A stretch of DNA of 64,000 nucleotides from Episyrphus balteatus. Lineage: Eukaryota; Arthropoda; Insecta; Diptera; Syrphidae. Location of the stretch: assembly GCF_945859705.1 (NCBI RefSeq), contig NC_079134.1, forward strand, positions 16,099,545 to 16,163,544, read 5' to 3'. Shown one piece after another: positions 48,653 to 60,325 of the stretch. A program made the translations under genes and the position numbers. The notes under the pieces were generated by a model. The model was not told where the DNA came from. It saw only the letters and a list, made by a program, of their open reading frames with translations, and did not search any database. Each line of letters starts with the position of its first letter. Position 1 is the first letter of the stretch.

Positions 48653-51600
48653 ATACACAAAATTAGTTTTTAAACAAAAAATAAAAAAAACAGAATTTAA
48701 TAAAAGAAAAAGTTTGTTGCTCAGCTCTTTTGTTTAATTGAGGTTAAGTATGCCTACTATTATTTATCTATTTTCAAGTTTAAATAAATAATACTAACAC
48801 AAAAAACGGTTAAATGCAAATATATGTGGTTTCATTTATTTTACCACGGATATATGTAATTTTTATCTTAAAAAGTAATTTGTATTCGAATTTGCAAAAC
48901 ATTTTGTATTTATTTTGTTATCATTCAAATTATTCCTTTTTTTTTCTTAACATTTATTTAAAGTTTTCTTTAATTAACTGATTAAAGCTGCAGTTATCAA
49001 AGAACAACCTATAAACGATTGAGAAAGGAAACAAATAAATAACTTAACTAAATTTTTACATTTAATAATACATTTTGTTTTTATTCAGACTTCTTTATTT
49101 AAAAACCCTTAACTTAGTTTTATAACGCAAGTTAAAATATTAGTTGCTGAGAATTTAATATTTTCTATTTAATTACATTTTTTACACCAAAGGTTGCTTG
49201 AAAGATGAAGACCTCATAACCCCACCTCCACCCCACTATTTTCACGTTCGGACAATTGAAAATACAGTCGCGTTGTCGCAGGTGTGTGGCAGACGATGAA
49301 AAAATTCAAATTTATTTCAAGTATCTTAGTCTTAGTTGCGAAGTGTGAATTTGTGTCCCTTTTATGATTAAGTTTTCGAAATACTCAATTTCTTTAATAT
49401 TTTTTATTGCGTCGCAGTCTTGATCTTATGGATCCATCACTCTCTCTCACATTCTAAGGTTTTAGATCCTGAACAAAAATCTGTCTTGGGTGTAGTTCTT
49501 AATTTAATCTTAAACACCACTTTTTGGTTTTTTTGCCTCGTGATTCTTGGACGTGAATTTATTCTACAATAACTTCCAACTTTTTGGTTAAAGCATCTTA
49601 AATAATTGAACATCTATTTGGTCTATCTTACCGCACTGGACTATCAAGACAGAATTCCAAAGTCTTAATAAAAAAAACTTTTTGCGAAAAAGTTAAAAAA
49701 AAAGCAAACTTTTAAAAACCTCCAATTTGTTAACAAAGTTTGTGATTCCACAAAAAAAAAAAAAAAAAAAAAACTAGTGATATTCACTTTGTTTTGTCCT
49801 TGGGCTTCGGACAAACAAAAATTTGATACGTGTGCGTATCCTCAGACCTAAATTGTCTTCCTTTATTTTTTCTTTCTTCTTGATGAGAAGTGTGTGTCAT
49901 CAAGTTTTGCAAAAGCAGACTACCTACATGTTGCTGCTGCCGCAGACGCTACTGCCTGCTGCGTGCCGCTTTTTACCAACAATATGACAACGCCAAACGG
50001 ATGAACCGAAAGACTTGAGATTTAATTGACATTGGTATTTTATGACAAGCCTTCTGCTCGAGGGTTCCGACTGCTCCAAGGGAAAACGGAAACGGATGTT
50101 ATCTTTTATTTTTTACTTGTCACAAAGACAAAATGAAAGATATACACTTTGTAACTCATATCTTCTATGTGTGTTTGTTTGTTTGTATTCTTCTTGTATA
50201 TAAAGGTGATGTGATGATATCTTTGGGATAGACAAACACGGCTCAAAGTTTGCTGAGGGCTGAGGTCTGAGGAGAGAGTGTTGTTATAGTGAAACTTTCT
50301 TGACGTAGTTTCAACGAGAGGTGATTAATGAAATTACTTGTCTCAAAGTTCTTGTGGCAGCCTGTGAAATAGACAATGTGACATCAGTGGCAGCTTTTGC
50401 CTTGACAGTATTTTTTTCTTTTTTTTTTTGCTTTACGAATTGAAATATTATATAGGTAGTCGAAAGTAGGAATAAGGAAAAGGTCGATTGGGGTTATTGC
50501 GGAGGAACCGCATGTCAGAGAGGTTGCGGTGAGACATTGATGGGATTTCAATTGAGTAAGTTGAACTTTTTAAATTAGGTTTTTTCGGTTCTTTTTTTCT
50601 TTTTTGGTCTTGTGTTCAATGAAAAAAAAAAAGAAAGGGTTCACTGCTTAATATTCTGTGGCCAAAGAAAAGTTTACAATGTGGTGATGGCTGTGGTGGA
50701 ACTAGAAATTTTCTTTTCTCTGCTGTCCTCACTCCAAATTAAGCAGACTTAAATTTAAATGTTAAACGCTTTTTAAAAATTCCCTTAACTTGGGTGTTGA
50801 ACTTATGTAAGTTACCTTTGCTTGAATATGCTTTAATATAGAATGAACTCGTTTTTCTTTTTCGTATATTCATAGGAAAAGGGAAATAACTTTTAACGTG
50901 AGTTTTATGAAAGAAATTTTGTTCCTTTCCCAGGAGCACACATCAAATTCGGGGAAGAGTTCAAGGTGAATAGAAAAAATTAAGTTAAGAAATATATTGC
51001 GAAATCTACCAAGAGAATTTCAAACTTTCGTTTATGTTATTTCTATATGTCAATATGTGACAATTGTACAAATTATGGAGAAGATAATGTTGGTGTCTTT
51101 TAGTATTCTGGTCATATCTTTCTTCTTTATGAATTTTATCTTGGAATGAAATAAAAAACATAGGCGTAGGTAGAAACTTAATAAGTTCAAGGTTATATAA
51201 CAAAGATGCCAAGAAAATCGAAATATATTAGGGACAGAAATTTCATTTCATCACTTCGTCTTTCATGGAATATAAAAAAATTGTCATCAATTTAATGGAG
51301 ATATAAATTTGTTCCAGAATACCAACTAACTTTGAATTTCTGTTGCTATAGGGGTTTTGTCAATTTATTGACATCAAAGGGATATTTGATAAAACACAAT
51401 TTTTTAAACTAAATTAAGTGTTTTACTTCTTTTTGCCTTTCTTTGCTACCACTACCTAAATAACTAACCAAAGTCACAGTCAATCAATGAATTTTTAGTT
51501 GTTATGGTATCTAATTTTGGCACAGGAAAAAATTTCTTTTGTGTTCTAAATTCCAATTTTTCTCACCAAATTATTTTAATTTAGCTCGCAAAAACTCCCA

Positions 51601-52340
51601 TGAACTATTCGCTATCATTTATGAAAAATGATATGATATGATTATTTCAAGAGAAAATCGTATTGTTTTCAGAAGATGGGATTTAAAATGGGCAGTAGGC
51701 ATCATCTTATTTTAAGGTGCCTTCCATTTCTTTATGCGCGGTATATGTATAAATAACAGTTTTTGCAGATCGTACAGAAGAGTTTTCGAAACGAATTTTT
51801 TAAGACCAAAAATAGCTGTAGTTACCTATTCTGTTTTATACCAATTTAAAAAAGGAAATTATGATTTTCTCAAAAACGGCTCCAACGATTTTGTTAAAAA
51901 AAATTAGATGTTTCCTCAAACGACTTGTTCAATTCCAAACAATTTTGTATTAATTTAAATCATAAATAAAGTTAAAAAAAAAAATTGTTTTTTTTTTTGG
52001 CAAAAATTGAAATTTTTGTTTTGAAAAACAAATTTTCGAAAAGGGGACTTTTTTGTTGTGTGTTTTTTATAAGGTTTTTTGCCTTTAAATATAAGGGTAT
52101 TAACTTTATTTAAAACTTATTTGTTTTCACTTAAGGAAATTTTTTTTAAATTTTGATCATTTAAGGTTTAAATTGTTTTTTTCACTAAATCTGAAAAAAA
52201 AATGAACAAAAAAGTAATATAGTAGCCCTTGGTACCTAAAAACTTAGTACTTCATAATTTTTGCAGTATTTTTTCCTATGAGGAAAGAAAATAAAAAATT
52301 CCCCCAAAATCCGCCATTTTGTTTTATGATTTGTTTTCTC
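48653..52340. other. No supported gene; unique DNA
   Basis: AT-rich to about 49200, then a more complex, less AT-rich stretch to about 50720 with GCTGCTGCCGCAGACGC near 49933 and GTTTGTTTGTTTG at 50172. Only short ORFs. Such mixed-composition DNA could be intronic or regulatory, but nothing specific can be named. Confidence 0.45.
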
Positions 52341-52344
52341 CGTG

Positions 52345-53227
52345 GCACACTGGGGCCTACTATATGGGAGGGATGCCCATAAGTCCATTTCTTAAATTAT
52401 AACTTTTACGTTTTTTTGTGTTTTATTTCATGAGTATATGTGCTTCCCTATCTTTTTCTAAACTTTATATCATGAATTAAGCACAACAGCCTAAGAAGTG
52501 AAGCATCAAAGTGCAAAGTTTGATACCATTGATTTCATCCAGTTTTAGTGGTTAATCATGGATATAATTTTTTTCTTCGTATTAAGTGAAAATAAAAATA
52601 ACTAAAAATTATCAGCTATGGGCCAAGGTAAGTAGAGTTCACTGAAGTGTTTTTTAGAATTATACTTTTTAAAATATCAGAGATATTTGAGGCTAAAGTC
52701 GGAGGTCTTTTTTCGAGAAATTATCGATTTTCATGGAAATGCGCAAGGTTCTTTTGAAACTATTGCCTGTTTATAATGCATATAGGTACTCTTAACATAA
52801 AACTGAACTCAAAAGTAAAAGCCTCCTGCGCATTTCCATGAAAATCGATAATTTCTCGAAAAAAGACCTCCGACTTTAGCCTCAAATATCTCTGATATTT
52901 TAAAAAGTATAATTCTAAAAAACACTTCAGTGAACTCTACTTACCTTGGCCCATAGCTGATAATTTTTAGTTATTTTTATTTTCACTTAATACGAAGAAA
53001 AAAATTATATCCATGATTAACCACTAAAACTGGATGAAATCAATGGTATCAAACTTTGCACTTTGATGCTTCACTTCTTAGGCTGTTGTGCTTAATTCAT
53101 GATATAAAGCTTAGAAATAGATAGGGAAGCACATATACTCATGAAATAAAACAAAAAAAAAAGTAAAAGTTATAATTTAAGAAATGGACTTATGGGCATC
53201 CCTCCAATATAGTAGGCCCCAGTGTGC
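52345..53227. mobile_element. 883-base palindromic element GCACACTGGGGCC
   Basis: Termini GCACACTGGGGCCTACTAT and mirror, with GTG beside each end (52342-52344 and 53228-53230). The arms are about 400 bases long and nearly identical: CCCATAAGTCCATTTCTTAA, AAGCACAACAGCCTAAGAAG, GATAATTTTTAG and GATTTTCATGGAAATGCGCA blocks are each present twice in mirror orientation. The loop is about 75 bases near 52785. No ORF. Confidence 0.85.
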
Positions 53228-53230
53228 GTG

Positions 53231-54200
53231 GGTTAAAAATCCTTAACCCATTTTTGCTTAATGGCTCCGAAATCTTAGCATCCTATAGGGGAGTGTTTGA
53301 CTGTCTTAAAAACCAACAAAAAACATCTTTTAAATCGAATAAAGTTCATTAAAATGTTTAATGTTTTTTGCAGAAACTCTCATTATTATAAAAAAAAAAA
53401 TTAAAAAAATACTGAATAAAAGATAATACGTTTTGAAAAAACCATCAAACAAAAAACCGTCTTACCCCCACATGGGGGTAAGAAAGCCCAATCAAATTTT
53501 GTTGGTAGAAAGACCGTTTCTATTGTTTTAAATGCAGCCTATTTGTAATAATAACACAATTATGCTATATTTTCATTAGTTCTCACTCCAGCACAAGCTT
53601 TTTGGTACCATTTAGTACACATTTTGCACTTAATCCAACAATACTTTGGATTGTATCAAGAAAACAGTTGCAGATAGAAGGTACAAATACAATCTGCAAA
53701 GTCCTCTTCATCAGAATCATCAATTACAGTATTGTTTGGCACCTGTTGCTTAGCTTTTTGGAAGATTTAACGGTGAACTTGTTTTTTTCACTTTGTTTAA
53801 GCTACCAGAGCTTCCAATTTCGCCCATGGGCGGTCTTGTCCCAGTCATATCAAATTTGATGTTCTGTATTATTTTTTTTTTTTATTTATCTTTATGACTC
53901 CTTCTTTCGCAGAAAATACTTTTTAATATTCACTTTCTATTATAAAAAAAGGAAAAGTTAAAAATTTTAATTATTTGAGTGTCAAAAATACAACTGACTT
54001 TTCACATGAACGATAACAATTTGATGAAAAATCACAAAATTTACCGTAACTCTTTCGGGTCTTAACCGAAATTGCTAAAACTTACAGACATGATCGATCG
54101 TACCAAGGGGCACCTATTTTATATTGCAAATGTTGCCAATTTTACTTTTTCTCATACAACATAGTACGAAAACCAGCTATAAATTTGCGTCCTAACTGCG
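53231..54200. other. No gene found; one small GC-rich hairpin
   Basis: A hairpin with stem CTTACCCCC and mirror at 53461-53482 stands out in otherwise AT-rich DNA. The 85-codon ORF at 53602-53859 is not recognisable. Confidence 0.4.
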
Positions 54201-54203
54201 GGT

Positions 54204-54223
54204 CACTGTGGCGTATGGGTAAC
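54204..54223 (+). repeat. Short recurrent motif (transposon-end-like), copy 5
   Basis: CACTGTGGCGTATGGGTAAC preceded by GCGGGT and followed by a T run. Only 210 bases before an unrelated MITE, but it is not part of that MITE's TIR. Confidence 0.5.
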
Positions 54224-54434
54224 TTTTTTATATTGAAAAATCTTTTTGGTTAATACAAAAAATTATTAAAATTGCAAAATATAGTAAGTCATTTTGTATT
54301 TATTAATTCTTTTAACGAACCTTTTTCATTTAAAATACCAACAAAAAATTATGATCACCTTTTTGGGTCAAATTCCCCTATGTGCTACGCTTTAACAAAA
54401 AAAAACCTTTTTGTATTTTTCCATCAGTTACCTA

Positions 54435-54862
54435 CACTGAGGGAAAAAACAACTTACAATCAACGAAAACCACGTTGATTCAACTATTTTTCGGAATGAT
54501 TTTGCGTTGAAGACGAAAATTTTAAAATCAAAGTAGAACTTGTTAGTTTAAAGTGGTTTACCATTATAAAATATCTTTAAATCAAAGTTGTTTCAACTTA
54601 AAAAAAAAACCATCAATTTATTAAAAAAAATAGAAAAAATGGGCAGCCGCTGGGGATCGAACCTACAACTCTTGGGTTACTAGGCGAATGCTCACTGTTG
54701 AAAATAAGAGTGATAAAATGCAACAAAAGCTGAAGTCCGACAAAAATAAAAAAATTTCTTACGTTGTTTTAATTTTATTTTGAAGAAGTTTCATGTAAAT
54801 TTTTTCAACATTAAATCAACGTTGAACATTTTATATTTTAAGTTGCGTTTTTTCCCTCAGTG
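54435..54862. mobile_element. TA-flanked MITE CACTGAGGGAAAAAA carrying a tRNA-like segment
   Basis: Termini CACTGAGGGAAAAAACAACT and mirror ending TTTTTTCCCTCAGTG, with TA on both sides (54433-54434, 54863-54864), as in Tc1/mariner MITEs. Subterminal AATCAACG and mirrored sequence occur at both ends. A minus-strand tRNA-like region lies at 54641-54703. 428 bases and non-coding. A left-end fragment of the family is at 38596. Confidence 0.8.
54634..54703 (-). other. tRNA-like segment with B box and T6 run inside a MITE
   Basis: On the minus strand, GTGAGCATTCGCCTAG resembles the D-arm end and anticodon-arm start of a tRNA. GGTTCGATCCCC is a perfect B box, and CAGCGGCTGCCC then runs into a TTTTTT Pol III-type terminator at 54634-54639. 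The A-box region is degraded and no complete cloverleaf forms, so it is not a functional tRNA gene. It is probably a captured tRNA or SINE head. Confidence 0.6.
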
Positions 54863-54864
54863 TA

Positions 54865-57800
54865 TGAATATTATGTTTAAGTTCCTTTACCATTATTATA
54901 AATGATAAGATGCCAACTTTGTTGTGTAGCCAAAATATGTTCCTTTTAATTTGCCCTTGATCTCAAGTTGCCTAACCCAATGAAAATTTAAATGAAATTG
55001 TGTGTCGCAAGACTCTCTTTCAAAAAAAGTGATATAGAACTAAGTAACATGTCTAACCAATCGCAGCACGTTTTAAAGTTAGAAATTAAAAAAAAATAAA
55101 TTTTTATTATTTCGAACCCAATTTGTATTTATTTTCATTTTCTCAGTGCCACTCTAATGTACACAAGTGCATAATTTATAAAATTCCTTCACCAATACAA
55201 AATATTACATCTAGTTTTGTGGCAGGTAAAACTTACATCAACTTTATGAAGGTATACTTTTCAAATCCCCAAAGAAAACTTGTGTTATTGTGCAAAGTTT
55301 TGTACACCCATTAACTTTTTGGTATGTGCAAAACTTTTCAACCGACTTGATGGCGACCTCTATAGATTTTAATGTGCCATTGAGAAGAGGATCTTAAGCA
55401 ATTCAGACTTTCCATTCGATAGACTGTCTATTAGACATCCACCAACACCGTCGTCGTTGCCGCCGCCGTTGTCGGTGCCGCAAGCCAAAAAAGGGTTTAG
55501 GTGAATAAACTTGCTATATGACTTCATACCTTGTGTCATAGAGAAGACTCAAGTTCAAAATCTCATATCACCAATATGGCAACCTACTAAACAACCTACA
55601 TACCCCTAATACAGTTATTAATGGAAGGTATATGCAAATGATTCTATCAGGATATCCCTTTTAGCTGTATAGACTTCCTGTCCCAGCTTTTTTTTGTTGT
55701 GATATTCATAGATAGCTACTACTCGTACATAGAACTCGTATATGTAGGTGTAGAGAGATAGCAGTCATATGAAAGTAATGTCGATAGGCCACCCGTAGTG
55801 GGGTTTGCTTGTAAGTAAACACTTTGAAGCTTGTCGAAACGAACAACTTAACAGAGGGAAAGTGTGGAGGAGACTATGGTAAAGTTGTCTGCGGATGTAT
55901 CTTCTTGCTGGAAAGAGGACGAGTTGGATGGGCCAATATGTGTACCCTTTTTGGTGCTATTATCTGCTCGAGGTCGATTGCACGGGTAGCAGGGCATGAA
56001 AATGATAAATGGCAAGGATTTGGCATTCTGCATGAGTGCGTATATAAGCACCCATTCGGGACACATCATTTAGATTTTATTTCACATGAAGTATGAGAAA
56101 AGAGGTATACCTACTACCTTTTATGTTGTCGTCGACATCGTCGTCGTCGTTCGTCCTCCCCATCGCAGACTCAATTGTTTGCCATATCCTTTGGGAGGGA
56201 TCAGCTTTAGGAAAAAGGATATTTTTTGTGTGTGTAAATATGGCTGTCCTATTTTTTTATTCTTCAATACTTTTTCGAGTCGATGTCAATTTCCTGATGA
56301 ACAAATGACCGTAAGGAAAACCTTATGGTCCTAACTTAATTTCTAAATCGTTCTTATATCAGGTAAACTCAGTCTCCCTCTCTCATTCTCTCTCTCTTTC
56401 TCTCTCTCTCTCGACCTAAAATTTCCCAGGACCACCATCAGCAACTGGATAAATATTTACAGATTATTTCCGATGTAATCGCATTGATTATAATATCCAT
56501 TACATTAGAGACCGTTCTGTCCGTTGGTTTGGTTTAGTTTGGTTCGGGTCTGTTTCAATATTTGGCTGGAAAGGTTGTTGTTTGTCGATAATAGGCTTAC
56601 TGCAGGGTTAATTTTAAAGCCCGATAGGCCGTTTCCCAGTTCTCATTCCCACCATTCCCATTCACCTGGGGTCCTTATGAGTAAAATAAACAAACAAGTC
56701 TGCAGGGTACAAACTACTTAGGCAGATTGAAAATCATGTTCGAAAGTAATAAATGATGTCGGCTTTTGCAAGAGAACTGGCTATAAGCTGGAAGCTCCCT
56801 CTATAGTAGCACACGAATGATGGAGAGATGGGGAGTTGGTTTGTTTATTTTTGGATCTGTATATGTATGTCCTGTATATGTGTGTGTTTATATCATTGTG
56901 TTTGAATATAAAAGGGCGGACATCAAAATAAATGGAGTGTCATTTATGATTGATGGAGGAATGTCGAGAGAGTGTTGGGGAATCTCTTCGCTCTTCTTCT
57001 GTTTTCTGCTGCTGATTCTCGATACGTTGATGGTTGTTGTGAGAATGCTATTGGGAGACATTTTAAAATTTAGCTTAATCCATATATTTTATATCAAGAG
57101 TCATGGGAATCATCGATTTTCTTTTGTTTTTTTTTTTTTTTCTTCTTTCTTTTCTTATTTTTTTTTTTTTCAAAGTTTGAACTGAAGGTCAAACGACAGG
57201 ATTCTAATTCTCGAATAACACAATGCTAATGGAAATATTTTGGCGTTGAAGCTGTTTTCGATAAGACATGATTTTTCTATTAGAATATGATTTATATATC
57301 TTCTTTAGGGACTCACAGGAATAACAAACTTTGGGATAATGAAGATTTTTTTTTGTTGTTCTTTTTCCTGGAATAATATTTGGTTTCTGGATTTATTTGG
57401 GGTGTATTAGAAAATAAGCTTGTTTTTGAATAAAAACTTATAAAATTATGTAAACAGATTTTGGGTAATGGATGTGTTCAGTGAACTTATAACTTTTTTT
57501 TCTTTTCAATATTCTAATTACCTACATTTAAGAAATTCTTTACCCAATAAATCAAAATAAAAATAAATTTGAAAAGAATGTTATGCGGTAAAGAATTTCT
57601 TTGAATAGCAAGCAAAACATTTCTACGAATTGATTTTGAAAGGTCATTATGTGGGTTTTTCATGCACAACAATCAAAATCATTGACGTGCTTTGCATTTA
57701 TATTAAAATATAATAAATTAATTTATGGTTCGTTAAAGAGTCCCGCCATTTCATTTGAAAAAACATATGTACCTATTTATTTGAATTGTTTATTTTTTGT

Positions 57801-58180
57801 TCTGCAGAATTTTGTCTGTTTGATTTTAATTGAACATTTTTTAAAGGTATGTACCTACTACTTAAGAAATAAAAAATTATATTTTCTATTCACGTATACA
57901 CAAGTACACGCGATTGAAGTTATACTTCTTACTCACAGAAAATCACTTAATAAAAAAAACTGTAGCTTTGTTTTATTGGTCAGTAAAATTGTACAATGTA
58001 AACAACAACAAATGATTGCTAACAATAAACAAAAGTTTCTTATTTGTTGGTTTACAGAGAAATTTTTTTTCTTAACTTATACATTTTTGACCCCTCAAAA
58101 CAATAAACGATTATTAATAATAAATAAAATGTTTACTGAGTCAAATACTGAGTACCAAAAAAACACGGTTTGTATTACAA
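54865..58180. other. No supported gene; unique DNA with CT and GTC microsatellites
   Basis: Less AT-rich from 55350 to 57100. Features: CGTCGTCGTTGCCGCCGCCG at 55450, GTCGTCGTCG at 56130-56150, and a CT run at 56376-56413. ORFs of 65-122 codons on both strands (for example 55824-56096 and 56817-57185) lack recognisable motifs. The 216-codon ORF at 57649-58299 is low complexity and ends inside a repeat. Confidence 0.45.
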
Positions 58181-58184
58181 TAAT

Positions 58185-58513
58185 TATAATTATTATTATT
58201 ATAATTAAAAGGATTAAGGATTATAACTTTAAAAATTATTGGTTTTCAAAAAAAAATGTGTCACGGGCTGGAAAACTTTTTTTTAAGGATAATTTTTAAC
58301 CAAGAACTAAGAATGGGGACGGGGAAATACAACATGATACAACCTTCTCGAATTTTGAACTTTGATTTTAATAAAATCTCTTAGATTTGCCACATTTTTG
58401 TACAAAAATAAAACGGGGACAAAAAAGGAAAAATACTACAAATATAATGCAAGTAGTACCTAATTGTGAAAGTTGTTAAGAATGTTATAATTTTAAAAAT
58501 AAAAGGATAATTT
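58185..58513 (+). repeat. YX unit, copy 1 (R1-free, empty site)
   Basis: Segment Y (GGATTAAGGATTATAAC to GGTTTTCAAAAAAAAA, 58185-58256) joins directly to segment X (TGTGTCACGGGCTGG to AAAAGGATAATTT, 58257-58513). The same Y and X occur at 60254-60325 and 61932-62200, but there R1 copy c sits exactly between them. Copy 1 therefore shows the uninserted arrangement. A tandem duplication of YX preceded the R1 insertion, or followed with loss; the first is simpler. Confidence 0.8.
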
Positions 58514-58717
58514 CACTGTGTTCGAAAATGGAACTTTTTTTTCCGACAGAGGGCTCTCATATCTACTAAAGATAATTCGAGTATGCTGAACACGATGGCG
58601 TACTTAGTTTTTCTGGATTAGGTCAAATAAGAAAGATTTTCGCGTTTGAAATTTTGTTTGCACATGCCAAAAATGAGGCTATAAAACACCATATATTTTC
58701 TAATTTTTGATTTTTTA

Positions 58718-59148
58718 CACAGAGAAAAATATGACCCTCTAAAAACTAACAGATTGCCATATTGTTTTACCGTCCATACATTTCATAAGGAAGTCTTATT
58801 AAAATCAACGATTAATAAGGTTTTTTTAAGGAGATTTCTTATTATTTTTATAGAGAAAATCTTATTAAAATTTGACTGAAAAGTTGATTTTTTTTGCAAC
58901 TTAGCAGTAGAACAAAAACCGCGATCAATATTTTCATGGCAGGTTGGTTCAGGTGGTAAGGTGGGCGACTAATGATTTGAAGTCTCCAGTTCGATTCCCA
59001 GCCTGGTCATCGTTTTTTTTACTTTTTTTGCAGATTTTAAAACAATAAGGAAAACCCGATTGTTTTAATAAGGTTTCCTTCTTGGATGAAAACCATAGAG
59101 AAATCTTATTGTTTTTGTTCTATTTTATGTGGTCTATTTTTCTCTGTG
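58718..59148. mobile_element. Nested TA-flanked MITE CACAGAGAAAAAT carrying a tRNA-like segment
   Basis: Termini CACAGAGAAAAAT and mirror ATTTTTCTCTGTG, with TA on both sides (58716-58717, 59149-59150). The undisturbed opposite arm of the host element (about 60020-60085) reads through without the MITE, giving the empty site. Internal mirrored sequences include CATAAGG/CTTATT blocks. 431 bases and non-coding. A second, truncated copy (right end only) is at 62520-62577. Confidence 0.85.
58938..59020 (+). other. tRNA-like segment with A box, B box and T8 terminator inside a MITE
   Basis: TGGTTCAGGTGG at 58945-58956 fits the Pol III A-box consensus TRGYNNARNNGG at every position. GTTCGATTC at 58989-58997 fits the B box. 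They are 32 bases apart, as in tRNA genes. A run of eight T at 59013-59020 follows as a Pol III terminator would. The sequence does not fold into a full cloverleaf (acceptor and T stems do not pair), so it is a tRNA-derived promoter module rather than a tRNA gene. It is the best-preserved of the three such segments here. Confidence 0.72.
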
Positions 59149-60253
59149 TATCTATATAAAATAATGGAAAATCTATTTTTTTGGAAGTATTATTCGTAAA
59201 AAAGTTATTTGAAAAAAAATCTGTCGAAAGACTATTTAAATCATTATTTTCATGGAAAAATTCATCGATTTTTCTTCAATTTTTCAAATGTTTTTCGTAT
59301 TACTTAAATTAAAATGCAGCACTCGGTGGCAACGATTTGATCTTGTATTTCAGGATAAAATATGGAATTTTTCAACAAATCGTTACCGTTTATGTTAAAA
59401 ATAAGTTACACTTTTTACCGTGAGATAGTTAAAATTTTTTAACTTATTCTTTTTTATAATGAAAGTTTGATATTCAAGAGTATTTTTTGTGTGAGAATGA
59501 ATTCTAAAGGTTTGAACCTTAAGAAAAAAAAAATATTTTAGAATATCAGGTAAGATCGGAAGGGGCAAAACACCCATGGGCTCAAGTAGCTAAAAAAATA
59601 AATAAAAAATAGATGACCGTTAAAGGAGTCAAAACAGATAAGCGTGACAAACCCCCTTAAGTTAGAGATGGACTGTGACAAATATATTATGTGTTGAGTA
59701 TGTAAGCTCATATAATGCAGTATGCAGATGGAAGTAATAGTAAATATGTTTTAATTTTAAAACAAATTGAAAGAATTTAAATGAAAATATTGATACCATG
59801 CCTGATTTTTTAATTAAATATCAACATCTACATATGTATAATATTCCAGAGTACTAACACATAAAAGGTGTCTACATAAAAATGTTGAGTTTTCACATAG
59901 GTACATTTGTACCTTTATAGTTAAAAAATGTTAGAAAAATCGACGTTTTTTTCCATAAAATAATGATTTAAATAGTCATTCGACAGATTTTTTTTTTAAT
60001 AACTTGTCTTACGTATAATACTTCCAAAAAAAATAGATTTTCCATCATTTTACGTCGATAAAAAATCAAAAATTGGAAAATATATGGTGTTTTGTACCCT
60101 CATTTTTGGCATGTGCAAACAAAATTTCAAACGCAAAAATCTTTCTTATTTGACCTAATCCAGAAAAACTAAGGACGCCATCGTGTTCAGCATACTCGAA
60201 TTATCTTTAGTAGACATGAGAGCCCTCTGTCGGTTTTTTGAACTATCACAGTG

Positions 60254-60325
60254 TTATAATTATTATTATAATTAAAAGGATTAAGGATTATAACTTTAAA
60301 AAATTATTGGTTTTCAAAAAAAAAA
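60254..60325 (+). repeat. Segment Y of YX unit, copy 2
   Basis: ATTATTATAATTAAAAGG to GGTTTTCAAAAAAAAAA, matching 58185-58256 with one or two differences. R1 copy c begins in its terminal A run. Confidence 0.75.

Larger units (their letters stand above)
58514..60253. mobile_element. 1.74 kb CACTGTG-ended TIR element
   Basis: The left end is CACTGTGTTCG, then CCGACAGAGGGCTCTCAT; the right end is the mirror ATGAGAGCCCTCTGTCGG and CACAGTG at 60247-60253. The arms are about 600 bases with mirrored ATTCGAGTATGCTGAACAC and CACATGCCAAAAATGAGG. Flanks are TTT and TTA, so the duplication is imperfect or 2 bases. The left arm is interrupted by a MITE at 58718-59148. The copy inserted at the junction of the YX tandem duplication. 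Confidence 0.8.

Noticed and set aside
57649..58299. 216-codon ORF, the longest in the window
   Set aside because: Rich in Lys, Asn, Phe and Ile with an isoleucine run from an ATT microsatellite, and it ends inside the YX repeat. No recognisable motif; chance in AT-rich DNA is likelier.
58938..59010. Intact tRNA gene
   Set aside because: A and B boxes are good, but acceptor and T stems do not pair and no proper anticodon loop forms, so it is called tRNA-like only.
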